NCBI RefSeq assembly: GCF_000719135.1
Contig: NZ_JOEK01000019.1
Span: forward strand, 1 to 64,000
DNA: 64,000 nt
Source of the DNA: Streptomyces avicenniae
GTDB lineage: Bacteria > Actinomycetota > Actinomycetes > Streptomycetales > Streptomycetaceae
Direction of reading: 5' to 3'
Made by a program: the position numbers and the translations under genes. This document shows positions 46,577 through 58,093 of this stretch, piece by piece. Each line of letters starts with the position of its first letter. Position 1 is the first letter of the stretch. The notes beneath the pieces were generated by a model. The model ran no database searches and was not told the DNA's origin. It worked only from the letters and a program-made list of their open reading frames with translations.

Positions 46577-49500
46577 ATGGCACGGCCTTCGGACTGGTCT
46601 CCGGTGGGGATGGAGTCGGACCCGACGCCGGGTGATCCGGAGGAGGTCCGTGAACTCGCGGATGCTTTGCAGACGTTCTCGGACGATGTGGGCGAGGCGT
46701 TGGGGCGGGTGCGGGGGTTGGCGTCGGATCGTGCGGTGCAGGACTGGGCGGGGTTGTCGGCGGAGGCGTTCCGCAGCGAGTTCGACGGTGTGCCGGGGAA
46801 TCTGACCAAGCTGCGTGACTCGTACGACCTGTGCGCGCAGGCGTTGCAGACCTATTGGCCGAAGTTGCAGACGGCGCAGGGCCAGGCGGATCGTGCCCTG
46901 GACCGTGCGATAGCGGCGCAGGCCGATCTGACGTCGGCGCAGGCGTCGTTGGGGGATGCGCAGGACTGGGTGTCGCGTGCCGGTGACGAGTCGGACCGGC
47001 TCCAGCGCGAGGGCGAACGGGACAACGCCCCACCGCCGGACGAGGCGGAGGTGCGGGCGGCGACCCGCGATCGTCAGGCCGCAGACGCGGCGCGTGACGC
47101 GGCGCAGGCGCGTGTCGATACCGCGCAGGACAGCCTCGACGCCGCTCGCGAACTCGCCCAGCAGGCACGGGAGATGCGGGAGGAGGCCGCACGCGAGGCG
47201 GCCCGTGACATCGACGAGGCGTCGGACGCCGGTATCCAGAACCGCAAATGGTGGCAGAAGGCCGTCCACTGGGTCACCGAAAACTGGGACACGATAGTTG
47301 ACGTCTGCAAGGTCATCGTCGCCGTCCTCGGCGTGGTGGTCATGATCATCGGCGGGCCGCTCGCACTCCTTGTACTGGCGGCGGCCCTCGTCGTCCTCGC
47401 CGACACGTTGATCAAGTACGCGCGCGGCGAAGCATCCCTCTGGGACGTCGCCTTCGCCGCCCTCGACTGCATCCCGGGCATGAAGGGCCTCACCACCCTC
47501 GGCGGCCTCGCCGCCGGAATCCGGGGCCTCGGACGCGTCGGCCTGCGTGGCATCGCCCAGGGCGCCCGCGGCCTCGCCACCCGGGGCCGCGCCATGCTCG
47601 CCCACGGCATGGACGCCGCCTACAGCCGCGCGCGCTCCATGATCCCGAGCCGCGGCACCGACCCCGTGGACCTGGCCACCGGCCGGATGTACCTCCCGCA
47701 GACGGACCTGTTCCTGCCCGGCAACCTCCCGTTCGCGTTCACCCGGCGCGTCGAGTCCGGCTACCGGGCCGGTGGCTGGTTCGGCCCGTGCTGGACGTCC
47801 ACCCTCGACCAGCGCCTCGAAGTGGACGGGGAGGGCGTCGTCCTCGTCGCCGAGGACGGCATGCTCCTCGCCTACCCCCACCCCCGGCCCGGCGGCGCCC
47901 CCGTGCCGCCGCACGACGGCCCGCGCCACACCCTGGCGCTCGCCGAGGACGGCGGCTACCGGCTGGCGGAGGTCTCCGGCGGCCTGACGCGCTGCTTCGA
48001 CGCCCCGGACGCCGAGGGCACGGCCCGGCTGCGCGCGGTCATCGACCGCAACGGCAACAGCGTCACGTTCGAGCACGCGCCCGACGGCTCCCCCACCGCC
48101 ATCCGCCACTCAGGCGGCTACCTGCTCACCCTCGCCACCGCCGAGGGGCGGGTCACGGAGCTGCGCCTCGCCTCCCCCGACGCGGACACCCTCGTCAAGC
48201 GGTACGGCTACGACGCGGCCGGGAACCTCACCGAGATCACCAACTCCTCCGGCCTGCCTCTGCGCCTCACCTACGACGAGCGCCTGCGCGTCACCTCCTG
48301 GACCGACACCAACGAGGACCGCTACACCTACACCTACGACGACCAGGACCGTTGCATCGCCGAACGCGGCGACGCCGGGCACATCGACCTCCGCATCGAC
48401 TACGACGGGGCCGACGACCGTTGGCCGGGAGCGCGCGTCACCACCCTGACCACCGCCGCGGGGGAGGTCACCCGCTACGCGCTGGACGAGCGGTTCCGCG
48501 TCGTGGCGGAGGTGGACGCGTGCGGCGCGCAGGCGCGGTCCACGTACGGCGACGGGCCCCACCCGCTGACCAGGACCGACGCCCTCGGCCACGTCACGGC
48601 GTTCGCCTACGACGCCGACGGCCGACCGGTCGAGGTGACGCAGCCGGACGGCGCGACGACCCGGTTCACGTACGACGCCCTCGGCCTGCCGGTGGCCGTC
48701 ACCCGGCCGGACGGGGCCGTGTGGCGGCGGGAGTTCGACGGCCGCGGCAACTGCACGGCCCTGACCGACCCCACCGGCGCCACCACCCGCTACACCTACG
48801 ACGCGGTGGGCCGGGCCGCGTCGATCACCGACCCGCTCGGCGCCACCACCGGCATAGCCACCGACGCGGCGGGCCTGCCGGTGGAGGTCACCGACCCGCT
48901 GGGCCACCGGACGACGCGGAGCTACGACGCGTTCGGGCGCCTCGCGACCGTCACCGACCCGACCGGCGCGACGACCCGGCTGTGGTGGACCGTCGAGGGG
49001 AAGACGGCCCGGCTGGTGGACCCCACCGGCGGCGAACAACGCTGGGAGTACGACGGCGAGGGCAACTGCGTCCGCCACACGGACCCCCACGGCGGCGTCA
49101 GCGTCACCACCTGGACCCACTTCGACCTGCCCAGCAGCAGGACCGGGCCCGACGGCGCCCGGTACACGTTCGAGCACGACGCCTCGCTCCGCCTGACCCG
49201 GGTCACCGGCCCCGACGGCCTCACCTGGGACTACACCTACGACGCCGCCGGACGGCTCGTCGCCGAGCACGACTTCGACGGCCGCGCCCTCCACTACACG
49301 CGCGACGCGGTCGGCAGGCTGACGGCCAGGACCAACGCCGTGGGCCAGACGGTGAGGTTCCGCCACGACGCGGTGGGGCGGGTCGTCGCGAAGGAGACCG
49401 ACGAGGGCGTCACGTCGTTCGCCTACGACGCCGCGGGTCGCCCGGCCGCCGTCACCGCGCCCGACTGCACGCTCACCTGGGAACGGGACGCCGCCGGACG

Positions 49501-51154
49501 CGTCCTCGCCGAGACGGTGGACGGCCGGACCATGACCCTGGCCCGCGACGCCGCGGGGCGCCCCACCGCCAGGACCACGCCAGGCGGGGCCCGCGCCACG
49601 TACGCCTACGACGCCGCGGGCCGCCGTACCGCGCTCACCAGCTCAGGCCACCGTCTCGACTTCGCCTACGACGCCGCCGGGCGGGAGACGTCCCGCACCC
49701 TCGGGGACGCCCTCGTGCTCGGCCAGAGCCGCGACCAGGCCGGGCGGCTGCTGGAGCAGGCGCTGACGCTGCCGGACGGCCCGCTGCGCCGCGCGTACAC
49801 CTACCGGCCGGACGGCCGCCCCGTCTCCGTGGACGACCCCGTCCTCGGGCCGACCACGCTGGGCCTCGACGCCGGGGGCCGCGTCGCCGAGGTGACGGCC
49901 GCGAACTGGCGCGAGGCGTACGTCTACGACGCGGCGGGCAACCAGACGTCGAGCGACTGGCCCGAGGCGAACGGCGGCCCGGGATCACGCGGGACGCGCC
50001 GCCACGACGGCACGCAGCTCATGCGCGCGGGCGGCACCATCTACCGGTACGACGCGGCGGGACGCCTGGTGACCCGCCGCCGCAGCAAGCTGTCCAAGCG
50101 GCCCGAGACCTGGCAGTACACCTGGGACGCCGAGGACCGGCTCACGTCGCTGACCACCCCGGACGGCGCGCGCTGGCGCTACCGGTACGACCCGCTGGGG
50201 CGCCGGACGGCGAAGGAGCGCCTGGACGACGGCGGCGAGGCCGTCGAGCGCACGGTGTTCGCCTGGGACGGGCACACCCTCGCCGAGCAGACCGTCACCG
50301 GGCCGGGGCTCACGCATCCCGTCACCACGACCTGGGACCACGCGGGGCTGCTGCCGGTCGCGCAGACGGAACGCCTCACCGACGCGACGGACCAGGAGGA
50401 GATCGACACCCGGTTCTTCGCGCTCGTCACCGGCCTGACCGGGATGCCGACCGAGATGGTGGGCACGGACGGGCGGGTCGCGTGGCGCTCGCGCAGCACC
50501 GTGTGGGGGCTGACGTCCTGGAGCGCCGGGGCCACCGCGTACACCCCGTTGCGCTTCCCCGGCCAGTACCACGACCCGGAGAGCGGCCTGCACTACAACG
50601 TGCGGCGCTACTACGACCCGGGGACGGCCCGCTACCTCAGTCCCGACCCACTGGGGCTCGCCCCGTCGCCCAACCCGGTGACGTACGTGCCCAACCCGTG
50701 GACGGCCTGCGACCCGCTGGGCCTGTCGCCCTACCCGGGCGGAAGGCTGGTGTCGAACAGACAGCCGGACCCCGACCAGCTCAGCTTCGAGTTGATGATG
50801 CCCGGCATGTACGGCGTGTCCCGGCTGACCGCCGGGACGCCGGAGTTCGCGGACGCGGTGCAGAACGGCGGCAGGTTCCTGTGGGCGGTGGACGCCGACG
50901 AGTCGCTGCACATCATCCCGGCCGTGGCGGACGACATCAAACACACGGCGCTGACCGACGGCGGCCCGGTGTACGGGGCAGGTCAGGTGGAGATCGCGAA
51001 CGGCGGGCGGATCAGCCAGCTCGACAACGGGACCGGTCACTACACGCCGGGAAGCGACCACGCGGACAACTTCCTGCAGCAGGGTGTGACAGCCTTCGAG
51101 TCCGCGGGATTCTTCGTACCACGCCGCAGTATCACCGACTTCGGCGGGATCTAG
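46577..51154 (+). CDS. RHS/YD-repeat polymorphic toxin with WXG-like N-terminus
   Basis: This protein of about 1,525 residues has an N-terminal helical WXG100-like region (about 20-110), an Ala-rich coiled-coil region (about 110-225), a hydrophobic membrane segment (about 242-278), a DUF6531-type entry (DPVDLATGRMYLPQTDL near 360), more than a dozen YD repeats (YDAAGNLTE, YDAAGRR and similar) and the RHS core end (YLSPDPLGL near 1355). The last 135 residues are the variable toxin tip, containing GHYTPGSDHA, a motif I associate with polymorphic toxin C-termini of unknown activity. The WXG-like front suggests type VII secretion. GTG 46571 is an alternative start. The next gene is probably its immunity partner. 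Confidence 0.92.
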   Translation: MARPSDWSPVGMESDPTPGDPEEVRELADALQTFSDDVGEALGRVRGLASDRAVQDWAGLSAEAFRSEFDGVPGNLTKLRDSYDLCAQALQTYWPKLQTAQGQADRALDRAIAAQADLTSAQASLGDAQDWVSRAGDESDRLQREGERDNAPPPDEAEVRAATRDRQAADAARDAAQARVDTAQDSLDAARELAQQAREMREEAAREAARDIDEASDAGIQNRKWWQKAVHWVTENWDTIVDVCKVIVAVLGVVVMIIGGPLALLVLAAALVVLADTLIKYARGEASLWDVAFAALDCIPGMKGLTTLGGLAAGIRGLGRVGLRGIAQGARGLATRGRAMLAHGMDAAYSRARSMIPSRGTDPVDLATGRMYLPQTDLFLPGNLPFAFTRRVESGYRAGGWFGPCWTSTLDQRLEVDGEGVVLVAEDGMLLAYPHPRPGGAPVPPHDGPRHTLALAEDGGYRLAEVSGGLTRCFDAPDAEGTARLRAVIDRNGNSVTFEHAPDGSPTAIRHSGGYLLTLATAEGRVTELRLASPDADTLVKRYGYDAAGNLTEITNSSGLPLRLTYDERLRVTSWTDTNEDRYTYTYDDQDRCIAERGDAGHIDLRIDYDGADDRWPGARVTTLTTAAGEVTRYALDERFRVVAEVDACGAQARSTYGDGPHPLTRTDALGHVTAFAYDADGRPVEVTQPDGATTRFTYDALGLPVAVTRPDGAVWRREFDGRGNCTALTDPTGATTRYTYDAVGRAASITDPLGATTGIATDAAGLPVEVTDPLGHRTTRSYDAFGRLATVTDPTGATTRLWWTVEGKTARLVDPTGGEQRWEYDGEGNCVRHTDPHGGVSVTTWTHFDLPSSRTGPDGARYTFEHDASLRLTRVTGPDGLTWDYTYDAAGRLVAEHDFDGRALHYTRDAVGRLTARTNAVGQTVRFRHDAVGRVVAKETDEGVTSFAYDAAGRPAAVTAPDCTLTWERDAAGRVLAETVDGRTMTLARDAAGRPTARTTPGGARATYAYDAAGRRTALTSSGHRLDFAYDAAGRETSRTLGDALVLGQSRDQAGRLLEQALTLPDGPLRRAYTYRPDGRPVSVDDPVLGPTTLGLDAGGRVAEVTAANWREAYVYDAAGNQTSSDWPEANGGPGSRGTRRHDGTQLMRAGGTIYRYDAAGRLVTRRRSKLSKRPETWQYTWDAEDRLTSLTTPDGARWRYRYDPLGRRTAKERLDDGGEAVERTVFAWDGHTLAEQTVTGPGLTHPVTTTWDHAGLLPVAQTERLTDATDQEEIDTRFFALVTGLTGMPTEMVGTDGRVAWRSRSTVWGLTSWSAGATAYTPLRFPGQYHDPESGLHYNVRRYYDPGTARYLSPDPLGLAPSPNPVTYVPNPWTACDPLGLSPYPGGRLVSNRQPDPDQLSFELMMPGMYGVSRLTAGTPEFADAVQNGGRFLWAVDADESLHIIPAVADDIKHTALTDGGPVYGAGQVEIANGGRISQLDNGTGHYTPGSDHADNFLQQGVTAFESAGFFVPRRSITDFGGI

Positions 51155-51159
51155 GTGCT

Positions 51160-51753
51160 ATGACGAGCTTCAGGGAGCAGTACGACGCGCTGCTCGGTCT
51201 TCCGCGCGCGGCGATGGCCGCCCGGGTCGGGGAGTGGTTCCCTGACGGGATGCCGATCCAGTGGTGGAACGGTGTCCTGGAGCAGGCGTCGTGGCGGGTC
51301 AGGCCGCTGCCCGGAAGGTCGTCGGACGAGCGGGCGGACGGTTTCGCGCTCGGCGCGGCGTTCGTGACGGTGGTGCGCGGCGACGACGACGCGAGCCGGG
51401 TGCGTGCGGGGCGGTGGGCGCTGCGGCTGGCCGCCCTCGCCGTGCGCCCGGGGCAGGAAGGCGTCGCCGTCCCGGAGGAGTTGACGCCGGACGGCGCGGT
51501 GCGGCTCGCCCTGGGCTCGCTGCCCTGGCCGCCGGACGAGGCGCTGCGGGAGGACGCCCGGTGGAGGGCGGACGACGAACTGCACGTCCCCGGCGAGCCG
51601 ATCCTCGCCGGTCCGCCGACCGCGCTCTCCGAACTGATCTGGACGCTGCCCGCGTTGGAGCCGCTGCTGCCCCACCTCACCGACACGGCGCTGCGGGAGA
51701 GCGCCACGGTGTGGCTGCGGGACGTCCTGCCCCGCCTCGGCCGAACGGCGTGA
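51160..51753 (+). CDS. Probable immunity protein for the RHS toxin
   Basis: This 197-residue acidic, Trp-containing protein is not a family I can name. It starts five bases after the toxin stop and is about the size of polymorphic-toxin immunity proteins. Notable segments are FPDGMPIQWWNGVLEQA and LPWPPDEALREDARW. It has no signal peptide or membrane segment, so it should act in the cytoplasm. Position is the main evidence; the gene could also be a separate small cytosolic protein. Confidence 0.7.
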   Translation: MTSFREQYDALLGLPRAAMAARVGEWFPDGMPIQWWNGVLEQASWRVRPLPGRSSDERADGFALGAAFVTVVRGDDDASRVRAGRWALRLAALAVRPGQEGVAVPEELTPDGAVRLALGSLPWPPDEALREDARWRADDELHVPGEPILAGPPTALSELIWTLPALEPLLPHLTDTALRESATVWLRDVLPRLGRTA

Positions 51754-52660
51754 GCCCGCCCCCGGTGGCGGAGGGGCGGGACGTCCTGCCGGTGGTCCAC
51801 TCGTTCCTGATGCTCGACCGGCTGCCCCTCGGGCCTTGGCCGCCGTGCTGGCCGACGTGTTCGGGGTCTCGGTGGACGAGGTGGACGTGGCCGGGGACGA
51901 GGGGATCGACCGGCCAGGCCGCCGCTGGACCGCGCCGGTCCTGTGCGACCGGCTGACCGTGGGCGGCGACCTCGGCGCGTGGCTGGAGATCCAGCTCGGG
52001 GAACACCTGGTCCCCGCCCTCGACACCGCGGGACTGGCGGCCGTCCTGGCGTGGCGGTCGGGCACGGTCGTGTTCAGGGAGGCGGCGGAGAACGTCCCGT
52101 CCGCCTACTGGCTCGTCACGCCGGAGGGCGAGGTGACGCGGGTACGGGTGACGCCGTCGGACGGTCCCGACGTCGCGTTCACCGTCGATGCCGTGGAGGC
52201 GCCGGTGCCGGTTGCCCTTCGCGCGTGTCGGGCTGCTGCCCGAGATCTACGCGGCGGACACGTCCCGACCCCCACGACGGACGCGTGGACGGCCGTCGCC
52301 GACCCGGAGCGGCGCGCGCGAGGCGGCGACCCGGTGAACAGGGCGCGGGAACGCCTGCTGTTGTGGGAGCGGCTGGTACGCCGGATGGCGGGGGGCTGGG
52401 CGCCCACGGGCCGCAATCCGGAGGAGCCGTACCGCGTGGACCTGCGGACGCGTGACGCCCTTGAGGCGCGGCTGGCGACCGTACCGGCGGAGCTGCGGGA
52501 GTCCCTGTCCCGCGCGACCGGGGAGCTGGACGCCCTTCTCCGCGCTCACCCGGAGGACGGCGGCGGGGAACTGCCGCGCCCCGTGGGCGGATGGTGGTGG
52601 CGGCGGGCTCCCGTGCAGGTCCCGTGGCGGTGGGCGGACGGTGCCGGGGGCTCAGGGTGA
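51750..52660 (+). pseudogene. Frameshifted second immunity-like gene
   Basis: A GTG at 51750 overlaps the previous stop (GTGA) and encodes PPPVAEGRDVLPVVHSFLML; near 51830 the sensible reading moves to another frame (AAVLADVFGVSVDEVDVAG) that continues to the stop at 52660. Adding one G in CTCGGGCCTTGG would join the two. Between about 52206 and 52266 a different frame (LPFARVGLLPEIYAADTSR) looks more protein-like, which suggests a compensating pair of further shifts. The coding remnant includes LLLWERLVRRMAGGW and a Trp-rich end. Either the gene has decayed or the assembly has errors. If intact, a TTG start at 51836 could still give a 274-residue protein. Function unknown; by position an orphan immunity gene. 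Confidence 0.55.
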
Positions 52661-53257
52661 GCGGAACAGCTCGTCCAGGTGGTGCGTGAGGATCGCCAGC
52701 GCGGCGTCGCCGGTGCGCTGGCCGCCCAGGACGCTTGAGCCGAGGCCGTTGGTCATGGCCAGCAGCCCGGCGGCGGCCATCTCGGGGTCCCTGGCGGGGT
52801 CGATCTCCCCGGCGCGCTGGGCCGCGCGGAGGTGCCGGGCGAGGAAGGACTCCAGCAGGTCGGGGTGGAGCGTGCCCTGCTTGTCCAGGACGTCGGGTTC
52901 GTTGAGGACGAGGGCGTGGTACGCGGCGTAGGTCCTGGTGATGCGGCGGCTCTCCTGGTCGGTCGGCAGGATGCACGACAGGAGCGCCGTCACGATGCCG
53001 CGCGGTGTGGGCGGGGAGCCCGCCGCGCGGATCCACGCGTCCATCCGCGCCTGGAGCTGCGCGCCGAGCCTGGCCAACGCGTCGAGCAGCAGCGCCTTCT
53101 TGGTGTCGAAGTAGTACTGCACCAGCCGGAGGGAGACGCCTGCCTCGGCGGCGACCGCGCGCATGCTCGCCGCCTGGAGGCCCTGGGTGTCGGCGATGCG
53201 CAGCAGCGCCTCGGCGATGTGTCTTCTGCGTTCCTCGTGATCGACCCGCAGGGGCAT
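52652..53257 (-). CDS. TetR-family regulator
   Basis: This 201-residue regulator has a clear N-terminal HTH (MRAVAAEAGVSLRLVQYYFDTKKALL) and a C-terminal ligand domain ending in HHLDELFRSP. The ATG at 53257 follows GAGAGG and fits the family length; an in-frame start further upstream would lie inside the operator. Its stop interleaves with the end of the preceding convergent gene. It is divergent from the alpha/beta hydrolase gene with one strong inverted repeat in the 56-bp spacer, so it probably represses both. Confidence 0.92.
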   Translation of the reverse strand: MPLRVDHEERRRHIAEALLRIADTQGLQAASMRAVAAEAGVSLRLVQYYFDTKKALLLDALARLGAQLQARMDAWIRAAGSPPTPRGIVTALLSCILPTDQESRRITRTYAAYHALVLNEPDVLDKQGTLHPDLLESFLARHLRAAQRAGEIDPARDPEMAAAGLLAMTNGLGSSVLGGQRTGDAALAILTHHLDELFRSP

Positions 53258-53285
53258 GAGACGACCTCTCGTTCGCGGTACAGCA

Positions 53286-53304
53286 GTATCATAAAACGTG
53301 ATAC
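53286..53304. promoter_or_regulatory. TetR operator between regulator and hydrolase genes
   Basis: GTATCA-N7-TGATAC is a perfect 6-bp-arm inverted repeat spanning 19 bp in the divergent spacer, the size typical of TetR-family operators. It lies 9 bp before the hydrolase ATG and 28 bp before the TetR ATG, so binding would block both promoters. Confidence 0.75.
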
Positions 53305-53313
53305 ACATGTACC

Positions 53314-54177
53314 ATGAACATCGGGGAGTTCAGGAACGACAGGGCCGCCGACCGCTTCCGCGCCGCCTACGGGCGGGCGCTCGAAGAGCTGTGGCCGGGG
53401 CCGCGTACGGCGCTCGACGTCCCGACCGCCTTCGGGGTCACGCGTGTCTACCGGACCGGGCCACGGGGCGGCGCGCCGCTCGTGCTGCTGCCGGGAGCGG
53501 GCGGGAACGCGCTGATGTGGCACCGGTACGTCGAGGCGCTCGGTCGGCACCGTCAGGTCATCGCCGTGGACACGATCGGCGAGGCGGGCGCCAGCGTGCA
53601 GACCGCGCCCGTCCGCGACGGCCGCGACGGCGCGGCCTGGCTGGACGAGCTCCTGGCCGACCTTGAGGTGACGGCGGCCCATGTCGTCGGCTGCTCCTAC
53701 GGCGGCTGGCTCGCGCTCGCCCACCAGATCCACCACCCCGGCCGGGCCGCCACCCTCACCCTGGTCGATCCGGCGGGCTTCGCCGATCCGGGACCGCGGT
53801 TCTACGCATGGCTGATCGCCGGAGGGCTGGCCGGGGCGGCGCCGCGCGCGCTCCGCCCCCGCCTGGCCCGCCTCGTCGCCAACCGCACGATCGAGGACGA
53901 AGGGCTGATGCGCCTGGCACGCGCGTCCGTCGGCTTCCGCCGCGCGCTCCCGGCGCCCCCCGTCCTCTCCGACGACGCGCTGCGCGCCGTGCGGGTGCCC
54001 TCGCTGTTCCTGCTCGGGGCGCGCAGCGCACTCCACGACTCCCGGCAGGTCGCCGACCGCCTCGGCGGGCTCGTACCCTCCGCCACGGTGGAGATCGTGC
54101 CGGGCGCGGGGCACGCGCTGACGACGGACCGGCCCGACCTGGTGGCCGAGCGCATCCCCGCCACCGCCGCCCGGTAG
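53314..54177 (+). CDS. Alpha/beta hydrolase
   Basis: This 287-residue protein has the alpha/beta hydrolase fold: oxyanion segment LLPGAGGNALMW near residue 55, nucleophile elbow GCSYGG with Ser128, and the C-terminal GAGHAL His near 268. An acid residue is likely in the GARSALHD segment. No ribosome-binding site precedes the ATG, so the mRNA may be leaderless from a promoter overlapping the operator. The TetR/hydrolase pairing suggests inducible degradation of an ester or lactone. Substrate unknown. Confidence 0.9.
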   Translation: MNIGEFRNDRAADRFRAAYGRALEELWPGPRTALDVPTAFGVTRVYRTGPRGGAPLVLLPGAGGNALMWHRYVEALGRHRQVIAVDTIGEAGASVQTAPVRDGRDGAAWLDELLADLEVTAAHVVGCSYGGWLALAHQIHHPGRAATLTLVDPAGFADPGPRFYAWLIAGGLAGAAPRALRPRLARLVANRTIEDEGLMRLARASVGFRRALPAPPVLSDDALRAVRVPSLFLLGARSALHDSRQVADRLGGLVPSATVEIVPGAGHALTTDRPDLVAERIPATAAR

Positions 54178-54199
54178 CCCCCCGGGCCGGGGCGCGCGC

Positions 54200-56538
<2,339 letters not shown>

Positions 56539-56565
56539 CCGGCGCGCGCCGCCGGGGCGGGCGGG

Positions 56566-57210
56566 TCAGGGCGTGCGGTGGGCGAAGAGGATCGCCTGGG
56601 GAGTCGGCGCGTCCGGGTCGAGCAGCAGGTGGGCATCGACCGTGAACCCGGCGTCGCGCAGCCAGGCCGCCATCCGGTCGGGCGTGCGGTGGTGGACGTG
56701 GACCTTCATCGGGTGGCCGCCGTAGCCCTCCGTCTTGAGGTGCGCCCTGTCGCCGACGTGGAATCCGATCTGCAACGGCCCGCCGGGGCGCAGCACCCGG
56801 TGGAAGTGCCGTAGGGCGGCGGGGACTTCGTCGTCGGGGAGGTGGATGAGCGACCACCAGGCGATCAGCCCGGCCACCGAGGCGGCGGGCAGGCGCAGGT
56901 CCGTCATCGAGCCCACCTCGAACCGGATGCCGGGGTGGTCGCGACCGGCCAGCTCGATCATGCCGGGCGAGAGGTCGATGCCGAAGGCGTCCAGGCCGAG
57001 GCCGTGCAGGTGGGCGGTGACCAGGCCCGGGCCGCACCCGACGTCGGCCACCGGCCCGCCACCGGCGGCCCGTACCCTCCCGGCGAACAGGTCGAGGGCC
57101 GCGTGCAGGTACGGCTGCCCGGCGAGACGGCCGCGCACCAGGTCGGCGTAGCTGGCCGCGACCGTGTCGTAGGAGGTCCGGGTGTCCGCCAGCCAGTCGT
57201 CCGTTTCCAT
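56566..57210 (-). CDS. Class I SAM-dependent methyltransferase
   Basis: This 214-residue methyltransferase has DTVAASYADLVRGRL at the front, SAM motif VADVGCGPGLVTAHL near residue 53, WWSLIHLPDDEVPAALRHFHRVLRPGGPL near 119 and a His-rich KVHVHHRTPDRM segment near 167. It belongs to the broad methyltransf_25/11 group whose substrates vary. The ATG at 57210 is chosen for the family N-terminus (METDDWLADTRTSYDTVA). It converges with the LysR gene and does not appear linked to the polyketide cluster. Confidence 0.87.
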   Translation of the reverse strand: METDDWLADTRTSYDTVAASYADLVRGRLAGQPYLHAALDLFAGRVRAAGGGPVADVGCGPGLVTAHLHGLGLDAFGIDLSPGMIELAGRDHPGIRFEVGSMTDLRLPAASVAGLIAWWSLIHLPDDEVPAALRHFHRVLRPGGPLQIGFHVGDRAHLKTEGYGGHPMKVHVHHRTPDRMAAWLRDAGFTVDAHLLLDPDAPTPQAILFAHRTP

Positions 57211-57278
57211 GACCGGCACGGTAGACCACGGCCACGGCGCGCCTCGCAGGGCGGGTGACGAGCCCGGCACAAAAGGCG

Positions 57279-57308
57279 TTGGTCCCTGACAGACCGGCCC
57301 GATACGGT
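57279..57308 (+). promoter_or_regulatory. Promoter of the small acetyltransferase-like gene
   Basis: TTGGTC (57279-57284) and TACGGT (57303-57308) are separated by 18 bp; the ATG follows 6 bp after the -10 box without a ribosome-binding site, so the transcript is probably leaderless. Confidence 0.6.
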
Positions 57309-57314
57309 CGCCGT

Positions 57315-57773
57315 ATGTCTGAACAGCCCTTCGTTCCCGCCGACTTCGCGGTGCCCTCGGGCCTGTCGTGTGACGGATTCCGTCTGGAGCCCCTCGGGCC
57401 GCGGCACAACGCCGCCGACCACGCCGCTTGGACGTCGAGCATCGACCACATCCGCGCCACCCCCGACTTCCCCGACGGCAGGTGGCCGCCGCTCGGGGGG
57501 ATGAGCCTCGCCGAGAACCTGCGGGACCTGACGCGCCACGCCGGAGACTTCGAGAAGCGGATCGGCTTCACGTACACGGTGCTCGACGAGGCGGACGGGG
57601 TCGTCGGCTGCGTCTACATCTACCCGACGAAGTCGGCCGCGTCCGTCGCGGACGTCAGCTCCTGGGTGACCGCCGACCGCGCCGACCTGGACGACCCGCT
57701 GTACAGGTCCGTCCTGGCCTGGCTGACCACCGACTGGCCGTTCACGGAGATCCGCTACCGCTCGGACACATGA
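57315..57773 (+). CDS. GNAT-like N-acetyltransferase domain protein
   Basis: This 152-residue protein has GNAT features: an N-terminal substrate segment FRLEPLGPRHNAADHAAW and a central FTYTVLDEADGVVGCVYIYP strand pair. The acetyl-CoA loop (Q/RxxGxG/A) is not evident, so it may lack activity or be a divergent member of the GNAT-related family found widely in Streptomyces. It is monocistronic with its own promoter. Function unknown. Confidence 0.75.
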   Translation: MSEQPFVPADFAVPSGLSCDGFRLEPLGPRHNAADHAAWTSSIDHIRATPDFPDGRWPPLGGMSLAENLRDLTRHAGDFEKRIGFTYTVLDEADGVVGCVYIYPTKSAASVADVSSWVTADRADLDDPLYRSVLAWLTTDWPFTEIRYRSDT

Positions 57774-58093
57774 CCGCACACGCACACCAGGTCCGACGCC
57801 CCGGGCGATCCGCGCGGAACGGGGGCGGGGCGGCGGTCGAAAGCGCCTCATGCCCCGCTCCCAAGGCGAGCACTTCCCGGTCGCGGCTGCTCGCTGGGAG
57901 GCTGTGGGCTCAACGACAGCACGCGCGCGAACGACAGCGGGCAAGGCGGGCCTCTCGCGTGTGTGCTCAAGCTGAGCGCGCGCAAGCTCCCCACCACCCG
58001 GCCCTCTGAGAACCGGAGCCGGGCGAAAGGGGCGCGATGCCCGGATTCCGGGACGGTCTTCTCAGCAGGCGGGAGAGCCCCTAGCATCGACGC
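57774..58093. other. Noncoding spacer with LysR promoter
   Basis: No gene is recognised in this 320-bp spacer. Near its right end TTCTCA (58059-58064) and TAGCAT (58082-58087), 17 bp apart, stand 6 bp before the GTG of the LysR gene and could direct a leaderless transcript. A short inverted repeat GCTCA-N3-TGAGC lies at 57965-57977. Confidence 0.5.

Noticed and set aside
46577..51154. YD repeats read as a DNA repeat array or CRISPR-like structure
   Set aside because: The repetition is at protein level within one reading frame and the DNA units are not identical or evenly spaced.
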